The notes under the pieces are model-generated. The model did no database searches. It was not told the origin of the DNA and was given only the letters and a program-made list of their open reading frames with translations. Shown here piece by piece: positions 8,578 to 17,529 of a stretch of DNA of 64,000 nt; the stretch's first letter is position 1; each line of letters begins with the position of its first letter. The position numbers and the translations under genes are program-made. This stretch comes from Sphingosinicella sp. BN140058 (GTDB lineage Bacteria; Pseudomonadota; Alphaproteobacteria; Sphingomonadales; Sphingomonadaceae): contig NZ_CP035501.1 in NCBI RefSeq assembly GCF_004135585.1, positions 3,853,501 to 3,917,500 on the forward strand, written 5' to 3'.

Positions 8578-9252
8578 CCGGGCCTCGTCGCTGCGATGCA
8601 AGGTGTCACCTGGCGGTGTTCCTGCTGTTGCGCATCGGCGCTTGCTCATCCGTTGCGATACTGCCGAGGACCATAGCCGCCTTGAAATGAAACGCCCGCA
8701 AGACCGGGGCTGCCGGCGTTGGCCCGCCGAGCCGGGGGAAGGAGCGGCGGGCGCGTCTTCGCTGTCGGTTCAGGGCTCGGCGACACATCGCTGCCTGCAT
8801 CGGGGCAGAGGGCGGGAATGTGCACCTTCAGGATCGGAGGCATGATCCGGTGGAAGGGCGGCCGGTCCGCAAGTCCGTGTCTCACGGTTGCGGCTCGAAC
8901 AGCGCCGGACCGGATCGACCGTTCCCGGGCCGGAGGGCCGGCTGAATCACCTGCTCCTCATCAAGGTTAATCATGATCTGATCCTCCGCCACCTGCGCCT
9001 GCAGGTCGACAAGGTCGGCGAACGTCGGGACGGGCAGGGCGTGAATGGAACCGCCACTCCGTACGCATACCTTGAAGCGGCACGCGGGCGGCTTACGCCG
9101 GATTAACTCCGGTCAGGCGCGCTACCTCTTTGAGGTTAGTTCGTGCGCCTGACCGCTGCGCAATGCGGGCTATATCCGTTGGTAAATGTTCGGCGCGCCG
9201 AGGCTCGGATAGGTTCCTCTCGACATCATGACCAGACAGGGGAGCAGCGACC
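8578..9252. other. Intergenic region, 675 bp, long leader before the carbamoyltransferase
   Basis: No convincing gene is seen. Several short frames exist but lack ribosome sites and protein-like composition. The notable content is the inverted repeat at 9110-9155, listed separately. GGGGAG ahead of 9253 serves the carbamoyltransferase. Confidence 0.5.
9110..9155 (+). repeat. 11-bp perfect inverted repeat upstream of the carbamoyltransferase gene
   Basis: CGGTCAGGCGC (9110-9120) is exactly mirrored by GCGCCTGACCG (9145-9155). The 24-base interior can form a second small stem (CCTC 9125-9128 with GAGG 9132-9135). The element lies about 100 bp before the ATG at 9253. It is not followed by a T-run, so it is not an ordinary terminator. 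It could be a regulatory RNA leader hairpin or a large operator. Confidence 0.55.
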
Positions 9253-11004
9253 ATGCCGGCCAATTTCATCGGGATCTTCGAAGGCGGCTACGATCCGGCT
9301 GCTGCGCTCGTGGCGGATGGAAGGCTGCTCGCCTTCGCGGAGGAAGAGCGTTTCCTGCGCAACAAACATGCGACGGGCTGGTATCCGTCACGCTCGCTCC
9401 GCTTCTGCCTCGATCAGGCGGGGATCGGGGCGGGGGACGTCCAGGCCCTGGCGCTTAACTGGGACGTGCCCTCCTACACCAACGGAGTGATGAAGAGCTT
9501 TTTCGACGGCATGCGCGCCGAGCATCCCGTCGATGCCGCCACGATCGGATGGCAGGAGTCCCTGCTCCGGCATTATGGCGAAGATGCCGTCGTCGCCCGG
9601 CATGCAGCGGCCTGGAAGCGTACGCTGGGCGCCGACCGATTGCCGCCAATCTATCCGGTACCGCACCACTATACCCACGCGCTCCATGCCTTCATGCAAT
9701 CCCCCTACGAGGATGCCCTCTGCCTCACGGTGGATGGCTCCGGCGATCAATATTGCACCGTCCTCTGGCATTGCCAGGGCGATTCCGTGGTCCCGATCTA
9801 CGAGATCGCAATGCCGCACTCGCTCGGCTGGTTCTATGCCGCCGCGACCGAATTTCTGGGGTTCGAGGCCTATGACGGCGAGTATAAGGTCATGGGACTC
9901 GCCGCTTATGGAAAGCCGAACCGCCAGATCCAGGATGCTGTCGGCAAGATCCTGTTCGCGGCGGAGGACGGGATCGGCTACCGCCTGGATCCGCGCATGA
10001 TCCATTATGGACCGCACAGCTGGTCGAAGCGGTTCACCGATCTGCTGCCGGCTCTGCTCGGTCACGCGCCCCGCGCCGAGGTGGAGCCGCTCGAGAGATG
10101 GCATTTCGACTTCGCCTATGCGGTCCAGGACGCGCTCGAGCAGGCTGCGCTTCGACTGGTCCGCTGGGGACAGGAGCGTACCGGGACCAAGAACCTCTGC
10201 ATCGGAGGCGGCGTCGGCCTGAACGTGAAGATGAATACCCGCTTGTTCGAAGTGAAGGGCATCTCGCACATCTTCCCGCATCCCCTGTGCAGCGACAGCG
10301 GCGCGGCCGCCGGTGCTGCCTTCGTCGCCTGCTGGCATCAGACCGGCGTGAAGCCCGAGAAGCTCGCATCTCTGGCCGTCGGAAATGCCGAAGACGAGCA
10401 GGAGATCGAGCAGACGCTGCGGCGCTGCGGTATCGCCTATTCCCGGTCGAACGACATCGCCGTCTCGGTGGCGCGGGAACTCAGCGAAGGCCGCATCGTG
10501 GGCTGGTTCCAGGGCCGCATGGAGGCCGGGCCTAGGGCGCTCGGCCAGCGGAGCATTCTGGCCGATCCGCGCAGCGAAAGCGCCAGGGACCGGGTCAATG
10601 CGGTCATCAAGTATCGCGAGCCATGGCGGCCATTCTGCCCGTCCATGAAGGCGGAGGCGGCCGATCGCTATCTGGTGAACTGGGACGATGCTCCTTTCAT
10701 GGTCATCGCCTTCGATGCGAAACCCGAGCTGAAGCGGGATGCGCCGGCGATTGTGCATGTCGACGATACGGTGCGTGTGCAGCTGGTTCATCAGGAGACG
10801 CACCCGCTCTACCACCGGCTGATCGACGAGTTCGAGAAATTGACGGGTGTACCCGTCCTGCTCAACACCTCCTTCAACGTGAAGGGCGAGCCGATCGTCT
10901 GCACGCCCACGGACGCGATCCGGACGTTCTTCGGAACCGGCATGGACACTCTGGCCGTCGGTGACTTCCTCGTCCGCAAGCCTGCCGTGCCAGTGGCCGC
11001 GTGA
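9253..11004 (+). CDS. Carbamoyltransferase, NodU/CmcH family
   Basis: The 583-residue enzyme matches the NodU/CmcH/TobZ family, which uses carbamoyl phosphate and ATP to carbamoylate a hydroxyl of a sugar or other small molecule. The N-terminal YrdC-like/Kae1-like part shows IGIFEGGYDPAAAL and the metal-binding HHYTHA (residues 138-143), with DGSGD at 161-165 and the glycine loop CIGGGVGLNVKMN near 315. The C-terminal domain shows GRMEAGPRALGQRSIL (about 420-435) and LNTSFNVKGEPIV from residue 537. Length is normal and all signature motifs are intact. GGGGAG precedes the ATG. It is followed directly by a sugar-transferase gene, so the likely acceptor is a glycan intermediate rather than a Nod factor or antibiotic. 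Confidence 0.92.
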   Translation: MPANFIGIFEGGYDPAAALVADGRLLAFAEEERFLRNKHATGWYPSRSLRFCLDQAGIGAGDVQALALNWDVPSYTNGVMKSFFDGMRAEHPVDAATIGWQESLLRHYGEDAVVARHAAAWKRTLGADRLPPIYPVPHHYTHALHAFMQSPYEDALCLTVDGSGDQYCTVLWHCQGDSVVPIYEIAMPHSLGWFYAAATEFLGFEAYDGEYKVMGLAAYGKPNRQIQDAVGKILFAAEDGIGYRLDPRMIHYGPHSWSKRFTDLLPALLGHAPRAEVEPLERWHFDFAYAVQDALEQAALRLVRWGQERTGTKNLCIGGGVGLNVKMNTRLFEVKGISHIFPHPLCSDSGAAAGAAFVACWHQTGVKPEKLASLAVGNAEDEQEIEQTLRRCGIAYSRSNDIAVSVARELSEGRIVGWFQGRMEAGPRALGQRSILADPRSESARDRVNAVIKYREPWRPFCPSMKAEAADRYLVNWDDAPFMVIAFDAKPELKRDAPAIVHVDDTVRVQLVHQETHPLYHRLIDEFEKLTGVPVLLNTSFNVKGEPIVCTPTDAIRTFFGTGMDTLAVGDFLVRKPAVPVAA

Positions 11005-11008
11005 CGTC

Positions 11009-11692
11009 GTGCACGGGACCGAAACCGGGCAAAGCCCCAGTGAAAGAGGCGCGGACTTCGCCCACCGCATGATGGACATCGTCGGAGCGCTGATCCTCAT
11101 CCCGCTGACCATCCCGCTCATGGCCGTCCTCTACGTCGTCGTTCTGGCCGCGATGGGCCGGCCTGTGATGTTCATGCAGGAGCGATCCGGCCGCGGTGGC
11201 GTGCCCTTCGAGATGATGAAGTTCAGAAGCATGCGGGACATGCGCGACAGCTCCGGCATGCCCCTCCCGGATCAGGTCCGGGTGACGCCCTTCGGACGGC
11301 TGCTCCGCCGCAGCCGCCTCGACGAGCTCCCGGAACTCTGGAACATCCTTGCCGGTGAGATGAGTTTCATCGGCCCGCGGCCGCTCCTGCCCGAGACCAT
11401 CGCGTCGATGGGCGTGGAGGGACGGATCCGGGGAACCGTCAGGCCGGGCCTGAGCGGATGGGCGCAGATCAGCGGAAATTCGAGCCTCACGAATGACGAC
11501 AAACTCGCCCTCGATCTCTGGTACATTCGCAATCGATCATTGCGTCTGGACGTCTTCATTCTCGTAAAGACACTCGAGCTGGTCGTCTTTGGCGAGCGGA
11601 TCTGCGAAGGCCGGCTGTCGCGGGCGCTCTCCGAACGTGGGCTCCGGGACAGGCCCGGCCATGGTGCCGACGCGGCAGCGAAGGACGTCTGA
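11009..11692 (+). CDS. Undecaprenyl-phosphate sugar-1-phosphate transferase (bacterial sugar transferase family)
   Basis: This short, monotopic PglC/WcaJ-C-type transferase has one hydrophobic segment near the N-terminus (RMMDIVGALILIPLTIPLMAV). Family motifs follow: MKFRSMRDM, RLLRRSRLDELPELWN, MSFIGPRPLLPE, VRPGLSGWAQISG and a final DLWYIRNRSLRLD. It transfers a sugar phosphate to the undecaprenyl carrier to start a polysaccharide. The start is uncertain. The frame is open from GTG 10961 inside the carbamoyltransferase gene. GTG 11009, just past that gene's stop, gives a normal N-terminus, but neither has a clear Shine-Dalgarno, so translation is probably coupled. Adjacency to the carbamoyltransferase suggests a carbamoylated surface glycan. 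Confidence 0.9.
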   Translation: MHGTETGQSPSERGADFAHRMMDIVGALILIPLTIPLMAVLYVVVLAAMGRPVMFMQERSGRGGVPFEMMKFRSMRDMRDSSGMPLPDQVRVTPFGRLLRRSRLDELPELWNILAGEMSFIGPRPLLPETIASMGVEGRIRGTVRPGLSGWAQISGNSSLTNDDKLALDLWYIRNRSLRLDVFILVKTLELVVFGERICEGRLSRALSERGLRDRPGHGADAAAKDV

Positions 11693-11900
11693 GGGAACGG
11701 AGCTGGCGCGCAGACATGCTCCTCATTCGGGTCCGAGGAGGGGATCCGTCTTGCGTCGTGGAGAATTTCAACTCAGCCTTACGCAGCGCGGGACGGATCT
11801 GTGGACGCCGGATGCGTGCATGCCGGACCGAAACTCCTGTAGGCGTTGCTGGCACGGGCCTGGTTCGCGATCCTCCGGCAGAAGATTGGAATGAATTCTG

Positions 11901-13262
11901 ATGCGAGCGCCCATGGGACGTTTTCAGCTGAAGCGGCTCGACTTGAGGCACGCCACTGCTGCGGCGGTGGTACCCGTCTGCCTTCTGGCGACCACCGCCG
12001 CGGCTGAAGATGGAGCGCTGGAGATCGAGGGGAGCGTACGCGCACGCCTCGAGGCGATCGACGGGCAGTTCCGCGCCGGGGCAGCGAATGGCGGAGCGCT
12101 GTTCCTGCGCACCCAGCTGCGCGCCGAGTATGACGCCGGGCCGATCAGGATCGGCGGCGAGATCCAGGACGCCCGAGTCTATTTCGAGCGCCAGCCATCC
12201 TCTATCGGCACGACGGAAGTCGATACCTTCGAGCCGATCCAGGCCTATGTCGTCGGCGAGCTCGGTGCGAAGACGGAACTCCAGGTCGGTCGCATGACCA
12301 TGGACCTGGGATCTCGCCGCCTTGTTTCACGGCAGAACTTCCGGAATTCAACCAACGCTTTCACCGGCGTGCGTTTCGACTGGAGGCCGGCCAAAGGCGA
12401 CGCTCTCACCCTCTTCTGGACGATGCCGCACGATCGCCTGCCGAACGACAGCGACGGCATTCGCGACAACGAATTTGCCCTCAACCGGGAGCGGGTCGAT
12501 CAGCAGCTGTTCGGTGCCCATTCCGTCAAATCGAAGCTGTTCAAGACCGCGAGCCTCGAAACCTATCTGTACCGGCTGACGGAGCGCGACGGCGCGAACT
12601 TCTCCACCCGCAACCGGCATTTGTGGACGGGCGGGTTCCGGATCCTCAAGCCCGCTAGAGCAAAGGCGTTCGACTTCGAACTGGAGGCCATCGGGCAGCG
12701 CGGCACGACCCGTGCTTCGACGTCCGCAGCCGACCGGGCCGATTTGAACGTGAAAGCCTATTTCGTCCATGTCGCCGTCGGCCACACCTTCGCTGCGGCA
12801 TGGTCGCCTCGACTGGTTGTCAGTTACGACCGGGCGAGCGGAGATGGAGGGGGTCGGGGCTATGGGCGCTTCGACACGCTCTTCGGTGCGCGTGTGTTTG
12901 AATATGGACCGAGCAGCCTGTACGGCCCGATCGGGCGTGCGAACCTCAATTCCCCCGAGCTTCGGCTCGAGGTGAAGCCGAACAAGCGGTGGGACGGCTA
13001 TGTGGCGGGGCGGCCGCTGTGGCTCGAAAGTGCGACCGACACTTTCGCCAGCACGGGCCTGCGAGACGCACGCGGAACTTCAGGCCGCTACGCGGGCACC
13101 CAGTTCGATGCGCGTGCACGCTACTGGCTGACCCCGGACCGCGTCCGGATCGCGGCCGGCGCAGCTGTGCTCGCCAAGGGCCGGTTTCTCGAAGACGCCC
13201 CCGGTTCTCCCAGCAACGGCAACACCCATTTCGGCTATGTCGAGGTTACATATGGATTTTGA
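11901..13262 (+). CDS. Alginate-export-family outer-membrane beta-barrel
   Basis: A signal peptide (basic start, hydrophobic stretch ATAAAVVPVCLLATTAAA, cleavage before EDGALEIEG) precedes about 420 residues of alternating beta strands ending in the aromatic residue F (YVEVTYGF), typical of outer-membrane barrels. Internal motifs such as LQVGRMTMDLGSRRLVSRQNFRNS and the many R/D/E-rich strands match the AlgE-like alginate export family (PF13372). Members carry anionic polysaccharides or small ligands across the outer membrane. It lies 208 bp after the sugar-transferase gene, so it may export the glycan made by that locus. The family also includes substrate porins with other roles. Confidence 0.85.
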   Translation: MRAPMGRFQLKRLDLRHATAAAVVPVCLLATTAAAEDGALEIEGSVRARLEAIDGQFRAGAANGGALFLRTQLRAEYDAGPIRIGGEIQDARVYFERQPSSIGTTEVDTFEPIQAYVVGELGAKTELQVGRMTMDLGSRRLVSRQNFRNSTNAFTGVRFDWRPAKGDALTLFWTMPHDRLPNDSDGIRDNEFALNRERVDQQLFGAHSVKSKLFKTASLETYLYRLTERDGANFSTRNRHLWTGGFRILKPARAKAFDFELEAIGQRGTTRASTSAADRADLNVKAYFVHVAVGHTFAAAWSPRLVVSYDRASGDGGGRGYGRFDTLFGARVFEYGPSSLYGPIGRANLNSPELRLEVKPNKRWDGYVAGRPLWLESATDTFASTGLRDARGTSGRYAGTQFDARARYWLTPDRVRIAAGAAVLAKGRFLEDAPGSPSNGNTHFGYVEVTYGF

Positions 13263-13733
13263 GCGAGATGCGCGCGCGGGGCGCACCTCGACGTATCCGT
13301 CCAGCTGAATGGTTACCTAGTCGTGGGCTCCCGATCCTTCCAGGAGAGCTTCTGTGTTCTCAAGTGGCTCCCGGTCGCGAACGGCTGCTCCTGGCAAATT
13401 GAGCCATACGAAGGTTTGCACATGAACGGCGAGAACTGGGCGTGAACAAAGGCGCTTGCATCTTCCGCTGATCGGAACACTCTGGCATGCGTGGTCATAC
13501 CGGATAGTTCGGGCGCTCACACGAAGTCCTGAGATACCGAACGGTTGTACCACCTTTATTGGCGCGGTTACCTATCACTCCGGATGCAGCCGCCCCGGTC
13601 CGATGAAGTGTGACAGGCACCCTCGCCTTGAGCGATTCCCCGTTCAACGGGAGCACATTTTTTAAGAAAGGCTTGCTGGTTAGGAGGGCGCGGGCGGAGC
13701 GCGCATCCGGACTCTTTCGCCGGGATGACCTGG
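13263..13733. other. Intergenic region, 471 bp
   Basis: No gene is seen. A short CCCGT-TCA-ACGGG hairpin (13639-13651) is followed after six bases by six T (13658-13663); this could be a weak terminator for the toxin-antitoxin or barrel transcript, but the stem is only 5 bp. Confidence 0.45.
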
Positions 13734-14123
13734 TTACCGGATCAGCATAACCTCCACCCCGGTCGCCTCGGCGATCGTTCGCCACGCTTTGTCTGCAGTC
13801 CAGGCCGGGAGTCCATCACGAAGTGCGAGCGCCAAACAAAACCGATCCCCGAGTGACAGGCCCGCTTCCGCCGTTTTCGCCCTTAGCCGTCCTGCCATCT
13901 GCGACAGGCCTTTGTCAGCAGGCACCAGGAATATCGGCAGTGGGTCGAGCATGGCGTCCACCTCCCGGGGGGGCATTCCAAGGCGAATGAAGTGGCTGAC
14001 AACCTCCGCATGGTTGACCACACTCATGCGTGCGGCAGCAATCGCATCGGCCACCCTGGCGCCGCCGCGCTCATCCTGCAGCATAGCCAGGAGCGCAGAA
14101 GCGTCGAGTACCAAGTCGCTCAT
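13734..14123 (-). CDS. vapC: VapC-type PIN-domain toxin
   Basis: The 129-residue protein is a complete PIN-domain ribonuclease. The four acidic positions are present: D7 (LVLDASALLAML), E40 (VVNHAEV), D93 (LSLGDRFCLALA) and D111 (AWTADKAW). VapC toxins cleave specific RNAs, often tRNA or rRNA, with Mg2+. The gene start overlaps the stop of the AbrB-type antitoxin gene by 4 bp (antitoxin first), the standard VapBC arrangement. All catalytic residues are intact, so the toxin should be active when released from VapB. Confidence 0.92.
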   Translation of the reverse strand: MSDLVLDASALLAMLQDERGGARVADAIAAARMSVVNHAEVVSHFIRLGMPPREVDAMLDPLPIFLVPADKGLSQMAGRLRAKTAEAGLSLGDRFCLALALRDGLPAWTADKAWRTIAEATGVEVMLIR

Positions 14124-14365
14124 TCCCCACTTTCCATACGGCGGTTTGCAATGAAAGCGTCGACCGACGCGTCCGGTTTACCTGCCGTGTACCGCTTCGC
14201 CATCGCCTGAGCTCTTGCGACAGCCTGGGCTGGGGTCCTCAACACCACTCCGTCTTCAGTCTCCTCGATGAGGACCTGGCCCCCATCCGCAAGCCCGAGG
14301 CGCTTCCGAATGTCCGCCGGGAGGCTCATGCGTCCATTCGGCGTGATGGTTACCTGAACCGACAT
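14120..14365 (-). CDS. vapB: VapB antitoxin, AbrB/MazE/SpoVT fold
   Basis: The 81-residue protein has an N-terminal swapped-hairpin AbrB domain (VTITPNGRMSLPADIRKRLGL, then GGQVLIEETEDGVVLR). A basic helical C-terminal tail (ARAQAMAKRY...) probably wraps the PIN toxin. It is the first gene of the pair and should autorepress the operon. An AT-rich imperfect palindrome with core TTGTTCAACAA (14423-14433), about 60 bp upstream of the start, is a candidate operator, though this is only a guess from its position. Confidence 0.9.
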   Translation of the reverse strand: MSVQVTITPNGRMSLPADIRKRLGLADGGQVLIEETEDGVVLRTPAQAVARAQAMAKRYTAGKPDASVDAFIANRRMESGE

Positions 14366-14718
14366 CCTGACAATCCTACGTCTCTTTTGCTGAACGAAGA
14401 CGCCTTACAACGAGCAACGTCCTTGTTCAACAAAGTGGTGGACACGCCATCAAAGCTCCTTTGTGGCAAGGTGGGGCAATCGTGCCGCATGTAGAGCTTC
14501 TTTCATGTGGCCTTCGCTTTAAGCGGAGTTCGTGTGGCGCGTCGATCGCCCAACCACCGAATTTGGGTGGACGAGGCGTAGTTTTCGTGCACTCCATTCA
14601 CGGCAACCGCTGCCGACGCAGAGGGAGGCGGCACTGGACCCTGTTCAGGTGGCGGCGTCCAAAAGCGCGTGCCGGGAAGGCTCGCCGGCTGGCGCGGCTC
14701 AGCCGCAGGGCATGACTG
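14366..14718. other. Intergenic region, 353 bp, VapBC promoter side
   Basis: No gene is seen. The palindromic core TTGTTCAACAA at 14423-14433 is the only feature that stands out, and the vapBC promoter should lie here. Confidence 0.45.
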
Positions 14719-15354
14719 CTAGGAGCAAGGGGGCACATAATCATTTATGCTTAAGCCCTGGACCGTCAGGAGATTAGGGGTCTTGCCGACAAAGACCAGT
14801 CCCCGCGCTTCGCCCAGCGCGGAGGCGAAGCTGTACCTCGGCCTGCCGAGTTCGGGAAGCCAAGCCCATCGTGTCGGCGAGAAGCTGAAAAAGCGTCTCG
14901 TGCTTTTGCCGCCCGTGGATGGAACAGACGTGACCCACTTGTCTCCGCCGCTCCATCGCGAAGCCGGCCTTAATTGCACATACAATTCGTCGGTGGCGCT
15001 GTAGGTCAGCCAAAAGCCTTTCGATCGTGAAAGGTCGACCTGCGCCTCAAACCGGTTTCCAAGCTGGACGACGGCCACATGCCACCCTGGCCCAAGGAAG
15101 CGCACGGACGCCTGATACCCTTTTTCGCCACGTACCAGCATCGTTCCGACGGCAGGAACGGTGGCACCCTCTCCGGAAGCCAGCCATTGTTGATACCCGT
15201 CGATCGAGGGACTGGCGCAATCACCGCGAGGTGGAGCCGAAACGTCTTTATGAGGCCGCGCGACTGCTGAAGGAGTGGCCGGAAGAGCGACGAGCAGAGT
15301 GAGCGCTGCTACGCCTGTCTTGCGGTTGCGCCTGCGGCTTGCTCTGTTAACCAT
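14719..15354 (-). CDS. Secreted protein of unknown function, 211 residues
   Basis: The N-terminus is a signal peptide: basic MVNRASRRRNRKTG, hydrophobic VAALTLLVALPATPS, then AVARPHKD. The mature part is beta-rich with aromatic residues (GWHVAVVQLGNRFEAQVDL, FWLTYSATDELYVQLRPASRW, GLVFVGKTPNLLTVQGLSI). It has one Cys near its start and one at the extreme C-terminus (PPCS), which could form a disulfide. The strand pattern suggests a jelly-roll or carbohydrate-binding-like fold. No catalytic motif or known family is recognised. The gene stands alone on the minus strand, between gene-poor regions. Confidence 0.6.
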   Translation of the reverse strand: MVNRASRRRNRKTGVAALTLLVALPATPSAVARPHKDVSAPPRGDCASPSIDGYQQWLASGEGATVPAVGTMLVRGEKGYQASVRFLGPGWHVAVVQLGNRFEAQVDLSRSKGFWLTYSATDELYVQLRPASRWSGGDKWVTSVPSTGGKSTRRFFSFSPTRWAWLPELGRPRYSFASALGEARGLVFVGKTPNLLTVQGLSINDYVPPCS

Positions 15355-15965
15355 TGAACCGGACCTATCATGCTACGCCGCCCATGAAAGGCCATGAATG
15401 GGGCAGTGGGCTCGGAATTGAGTTCCCACGCCATGCCTGCCGGGATGAGTGATCCCTTTCCAGGCAATGAAGCGCTCATCATGGTCGGCACGAACGGGCG
15501 CCGATCACGTGTTCGTGCATCGGCGAAAACCGAGGGAATGCGACTCTGGCTCGGCGCTTGCGCGTGTTCACCCGAGACCGAAACGGGTGGCAGCCCGCCG
15601 GAACGGGCCAGCCGCTTCGATCGGGACGCCTTCATTGTACCAGAGACTGAGTCACCGATGCTCGGTCTGATCGATGGATCTCGGACTCAGTAGACAGACC
15701 CCAGGAGGAGGCATGGCAGGAGCATCGGCTATCCTCGCATCCAGCTTCCGACTTGGCTTGAGTTTGATGAAGGGCCGTCTCGGGGCTCTTCCTGGACGAC
15801 CGTTCCCGGCTCCGGCGTCCGGCATGACCGGGTGGCATCAGTCCGCGACCCACGAGGAGCGCGGTTCGCCGCAATCGGCGGGACCAAGCATCGACTTAGC
15901 CCAGTGCACTTTTTATGCCTGCGCGTACCGGTGGCGGACCTGCCCCAAGCGTAGAGGAGTTGCTC
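15355..15965. other. Intergenic region, 611 bp, with a compound inverted repeat
   Basis: No gene is seen. The region holds the promoter side of the secreted-protein gene and the leader of the DUF6683 gene. A nested hairpin element at 15646-15691 is listed separately. Confidence 0.45.
15646..15691. repeat. Compound inverted repeat with nested hairpin
   Basis: ACTGAGTC (15646-15653) is mirrored exactly by GACTCAGT (15684-15691). Inside, ACCGA-TGC-TCGGT (15654-15666) forms its own hairpin, and GATC-GATG-GATC (15670-15681) forms a third self-complementary unit. Together they can fold as a three-way junction. The element lies about 275 bp before the DUF6683 start. Function is unknown. Confidence 0.4.
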
Positions 15966-16403
15966 ATGCGGTTGCCCATGGCCTTCGGCCTCGCGCTCGT
16001 CGCGGCGCCCGGCGTGGCCCAGGCCCAGATGATTGGCCCGATGCTCTATGAGGGACCGCGGATCGCGCTTCAGGACCATGCAGAGCGCTTTTCGCCGGAC
16101 GCGGGCGCGTCGCAGGCGCGCAGGCGGCCGGCGATCAGTCCGACTGCGTTACGCTACACGCCATCCATGGCGCGGCGGGTCGCCAATCTCGCGGGATTTG
16201 TCAGCAAGACACGCGCGGTCGATCCCGCTGGCGCGGCCGATCTGGAGCGCATGTTCGCCGACGGCGACTTCATCGAGAAGATCGGGGCGGCGCTCGCGCC
16301 CTATGGCATGCGGGTCGACAATCTCGCCGACGCCTATACCGTCTATTGGATCAGTGCCTGGCAGGCGACGCGCGGCACCAACGCCGAAGCAGTCTACTTC
16401 TGA
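15966..16403 (+). pseudogene. DUF6683-like secreted protein, probably truncated at the C-terminus
   Basis: ATG 15966 follows AGAGGAG at good spacing, and the product starts with a signal peptide (MRLPMAFGLALVAAPGVAQAQ). The mature part contains the recognisable DUF6683 core (LRYTPSMARRVANLAGFV..TRAVDPAGA.DLERMF, then DNLADAYTVYWISAWQATRG). The reading frame stops at TGA 16401-16403 after 145 residues, soon after the WISAW motif. Family members as I remember them continue for roughly another 80-100 residues with a conserved helical part, which is absent here. The sequence after the stop does not clearly continue the domain in another frame. It may be a degraded copy or a naturally short form. 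Confidence 0.5.
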
Positions 16404-17529
16404 GCCTGAGCGCTGATACGCTGCTCTTGACGACGATCGACAAGCAGGCAGACGGCGGCGCCGTAATGGCGCGAACTCATTACCTTTTGCTGAGCGGCCA
16501 ATAATCCTGGAGCGGATCGCCTGGCGGCGGGAAGGATTTGAACCGGACTGCTGGACGACGTCGCGGAGCGCTAGGGCGCTTCGACGATTTGCTGCAAGGC
16601 AGCCGGGACGTCGGACGCGACGATCTACGCGCAGCCGGTTCCACGATCGCCGGCAAGATGATCACGGACACTCCACCTCAACGGGGACTCACGACGGAAA
16701 GCCTCCTGCTCATATGCAACAGCCATGAGCAAGAGGGCTTCTCGCCTGCGCGACGTTGGTGCGGTCCGCGCTTTCTCTCGATATCGCGCGGCGCGCGCCC
16801 TCAATGTACTTGGCTGGATCATCGGCCGGCCTCGTTCGAGTTCGACACGCCGACCATTTGGGGGGAACGCACGGGTTTACAAACTTTTTGAGTCCGCCAG
16901 GATCGTTTGAACAGCCACGAGGACTTGCGCCTTGCCGCCGCGCTATCCCGGCTTTCGCACAGGACGCGAGCATGTTCCCGACACATGGCTGTTTTCATGA
17001 AGGCGAAACCTCGGCTCACTGTCACGGTGCTGATGGCCCGAGCGCTATGTTTCCGCCACGACACATCGACGGAGATGGGTCCCGAGGCGACGAAAGCTCG
17101 AGCGACAGGGGAGCCGCCTTGGGGATCTCGCCTCCGGTTGGCTGCTCGTCGTCAACGCCTCGAGGCCTCACCGCGGCCCGGCCGAAGCTCGGCGCAAGGA
17201 GCGATCGAGTTGACTTGATCCGCCGTCCCGGCGGCTTTCGCCTAGGGGGCCGCCATTGCGGCGCGCATCAGCGCCGCCCGCCTCGAAAATCTCGATTTCG
17301 ATCATTCGACCCGCACTCGCACCGGGTTTGCGGGTGACGGACACCAGCCCGCCTCAGGCTTCGCCTTCCGGGACGCTCGTTGCCGTTGGATGTGCTTGGT
17401 TCCCGCAGGCTCGTCGCACGCTCATGAGAGCCAATCTCCGGCGAGTCTCAGCCTCCATCCGGTCGGAGCCCGGCCGAGCATGTCCTAGAGGCGGGCGGCA
17501 TGACGGCACCCCATCGGCCCGACGCCATG
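16404..17529. other. Gene-poor region, 1126 bp
   Basis: The only candidate gene is the small minus-strand frame at 16625-16822 listed separately. The remaining sequence has several overlapping frames in all phases but no Shine-Dalgarno-led, protein-like reading. It follows the truncated DUF6683 gene, so it could be decayed coding sequence. Confidence 0.45.
16625..16822 (-). CDS. Small helical protein, 65 residues (possible)
   Basis: The reading begins MIQPSTLRARAARYREKA and continues RREALLLMAVAYEQEAF. This resembles a type of small alphaproteobacterial protein made of two amphipathic helices (pattern RAARYRE-A...R-ALL-LA-AYE-EA). There is only a weak GAGG-like site ahead of ATG 16822. The C-terminal 20 residues are less protein-like. 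No function is known for such proteins. Confidence 0.4.
   Translation of the reverse strand: MIQPSTLRARAARYREKARTAPTSRRREALLLMAVAYEQEAFRRESPLRWSVRDHLAGDRGTGCA

Noticed and set aside
7981..8649. 222-codon minus-strand frame opposite the hypothetical gene at 8134-8577
   Set aside because: It lacks a ribosome site and looks like a shadow; the plus-strand frame has GGAGG at ideal spacing. Neither has a known family, so this is a preference, not proof.
9388..11121. 577-codon minus-strand frame opposite the carbamoyltransferase
   Set aside because: All conserved motifs are on the plus strand; the minus frame is a high-GC shadow.
13639..13663. Hairpin plus six T as an intrinsic terminator
   Set aside because: The stem is only 5 bp and the T-run starts six bases later; too weak to list as a terminator.
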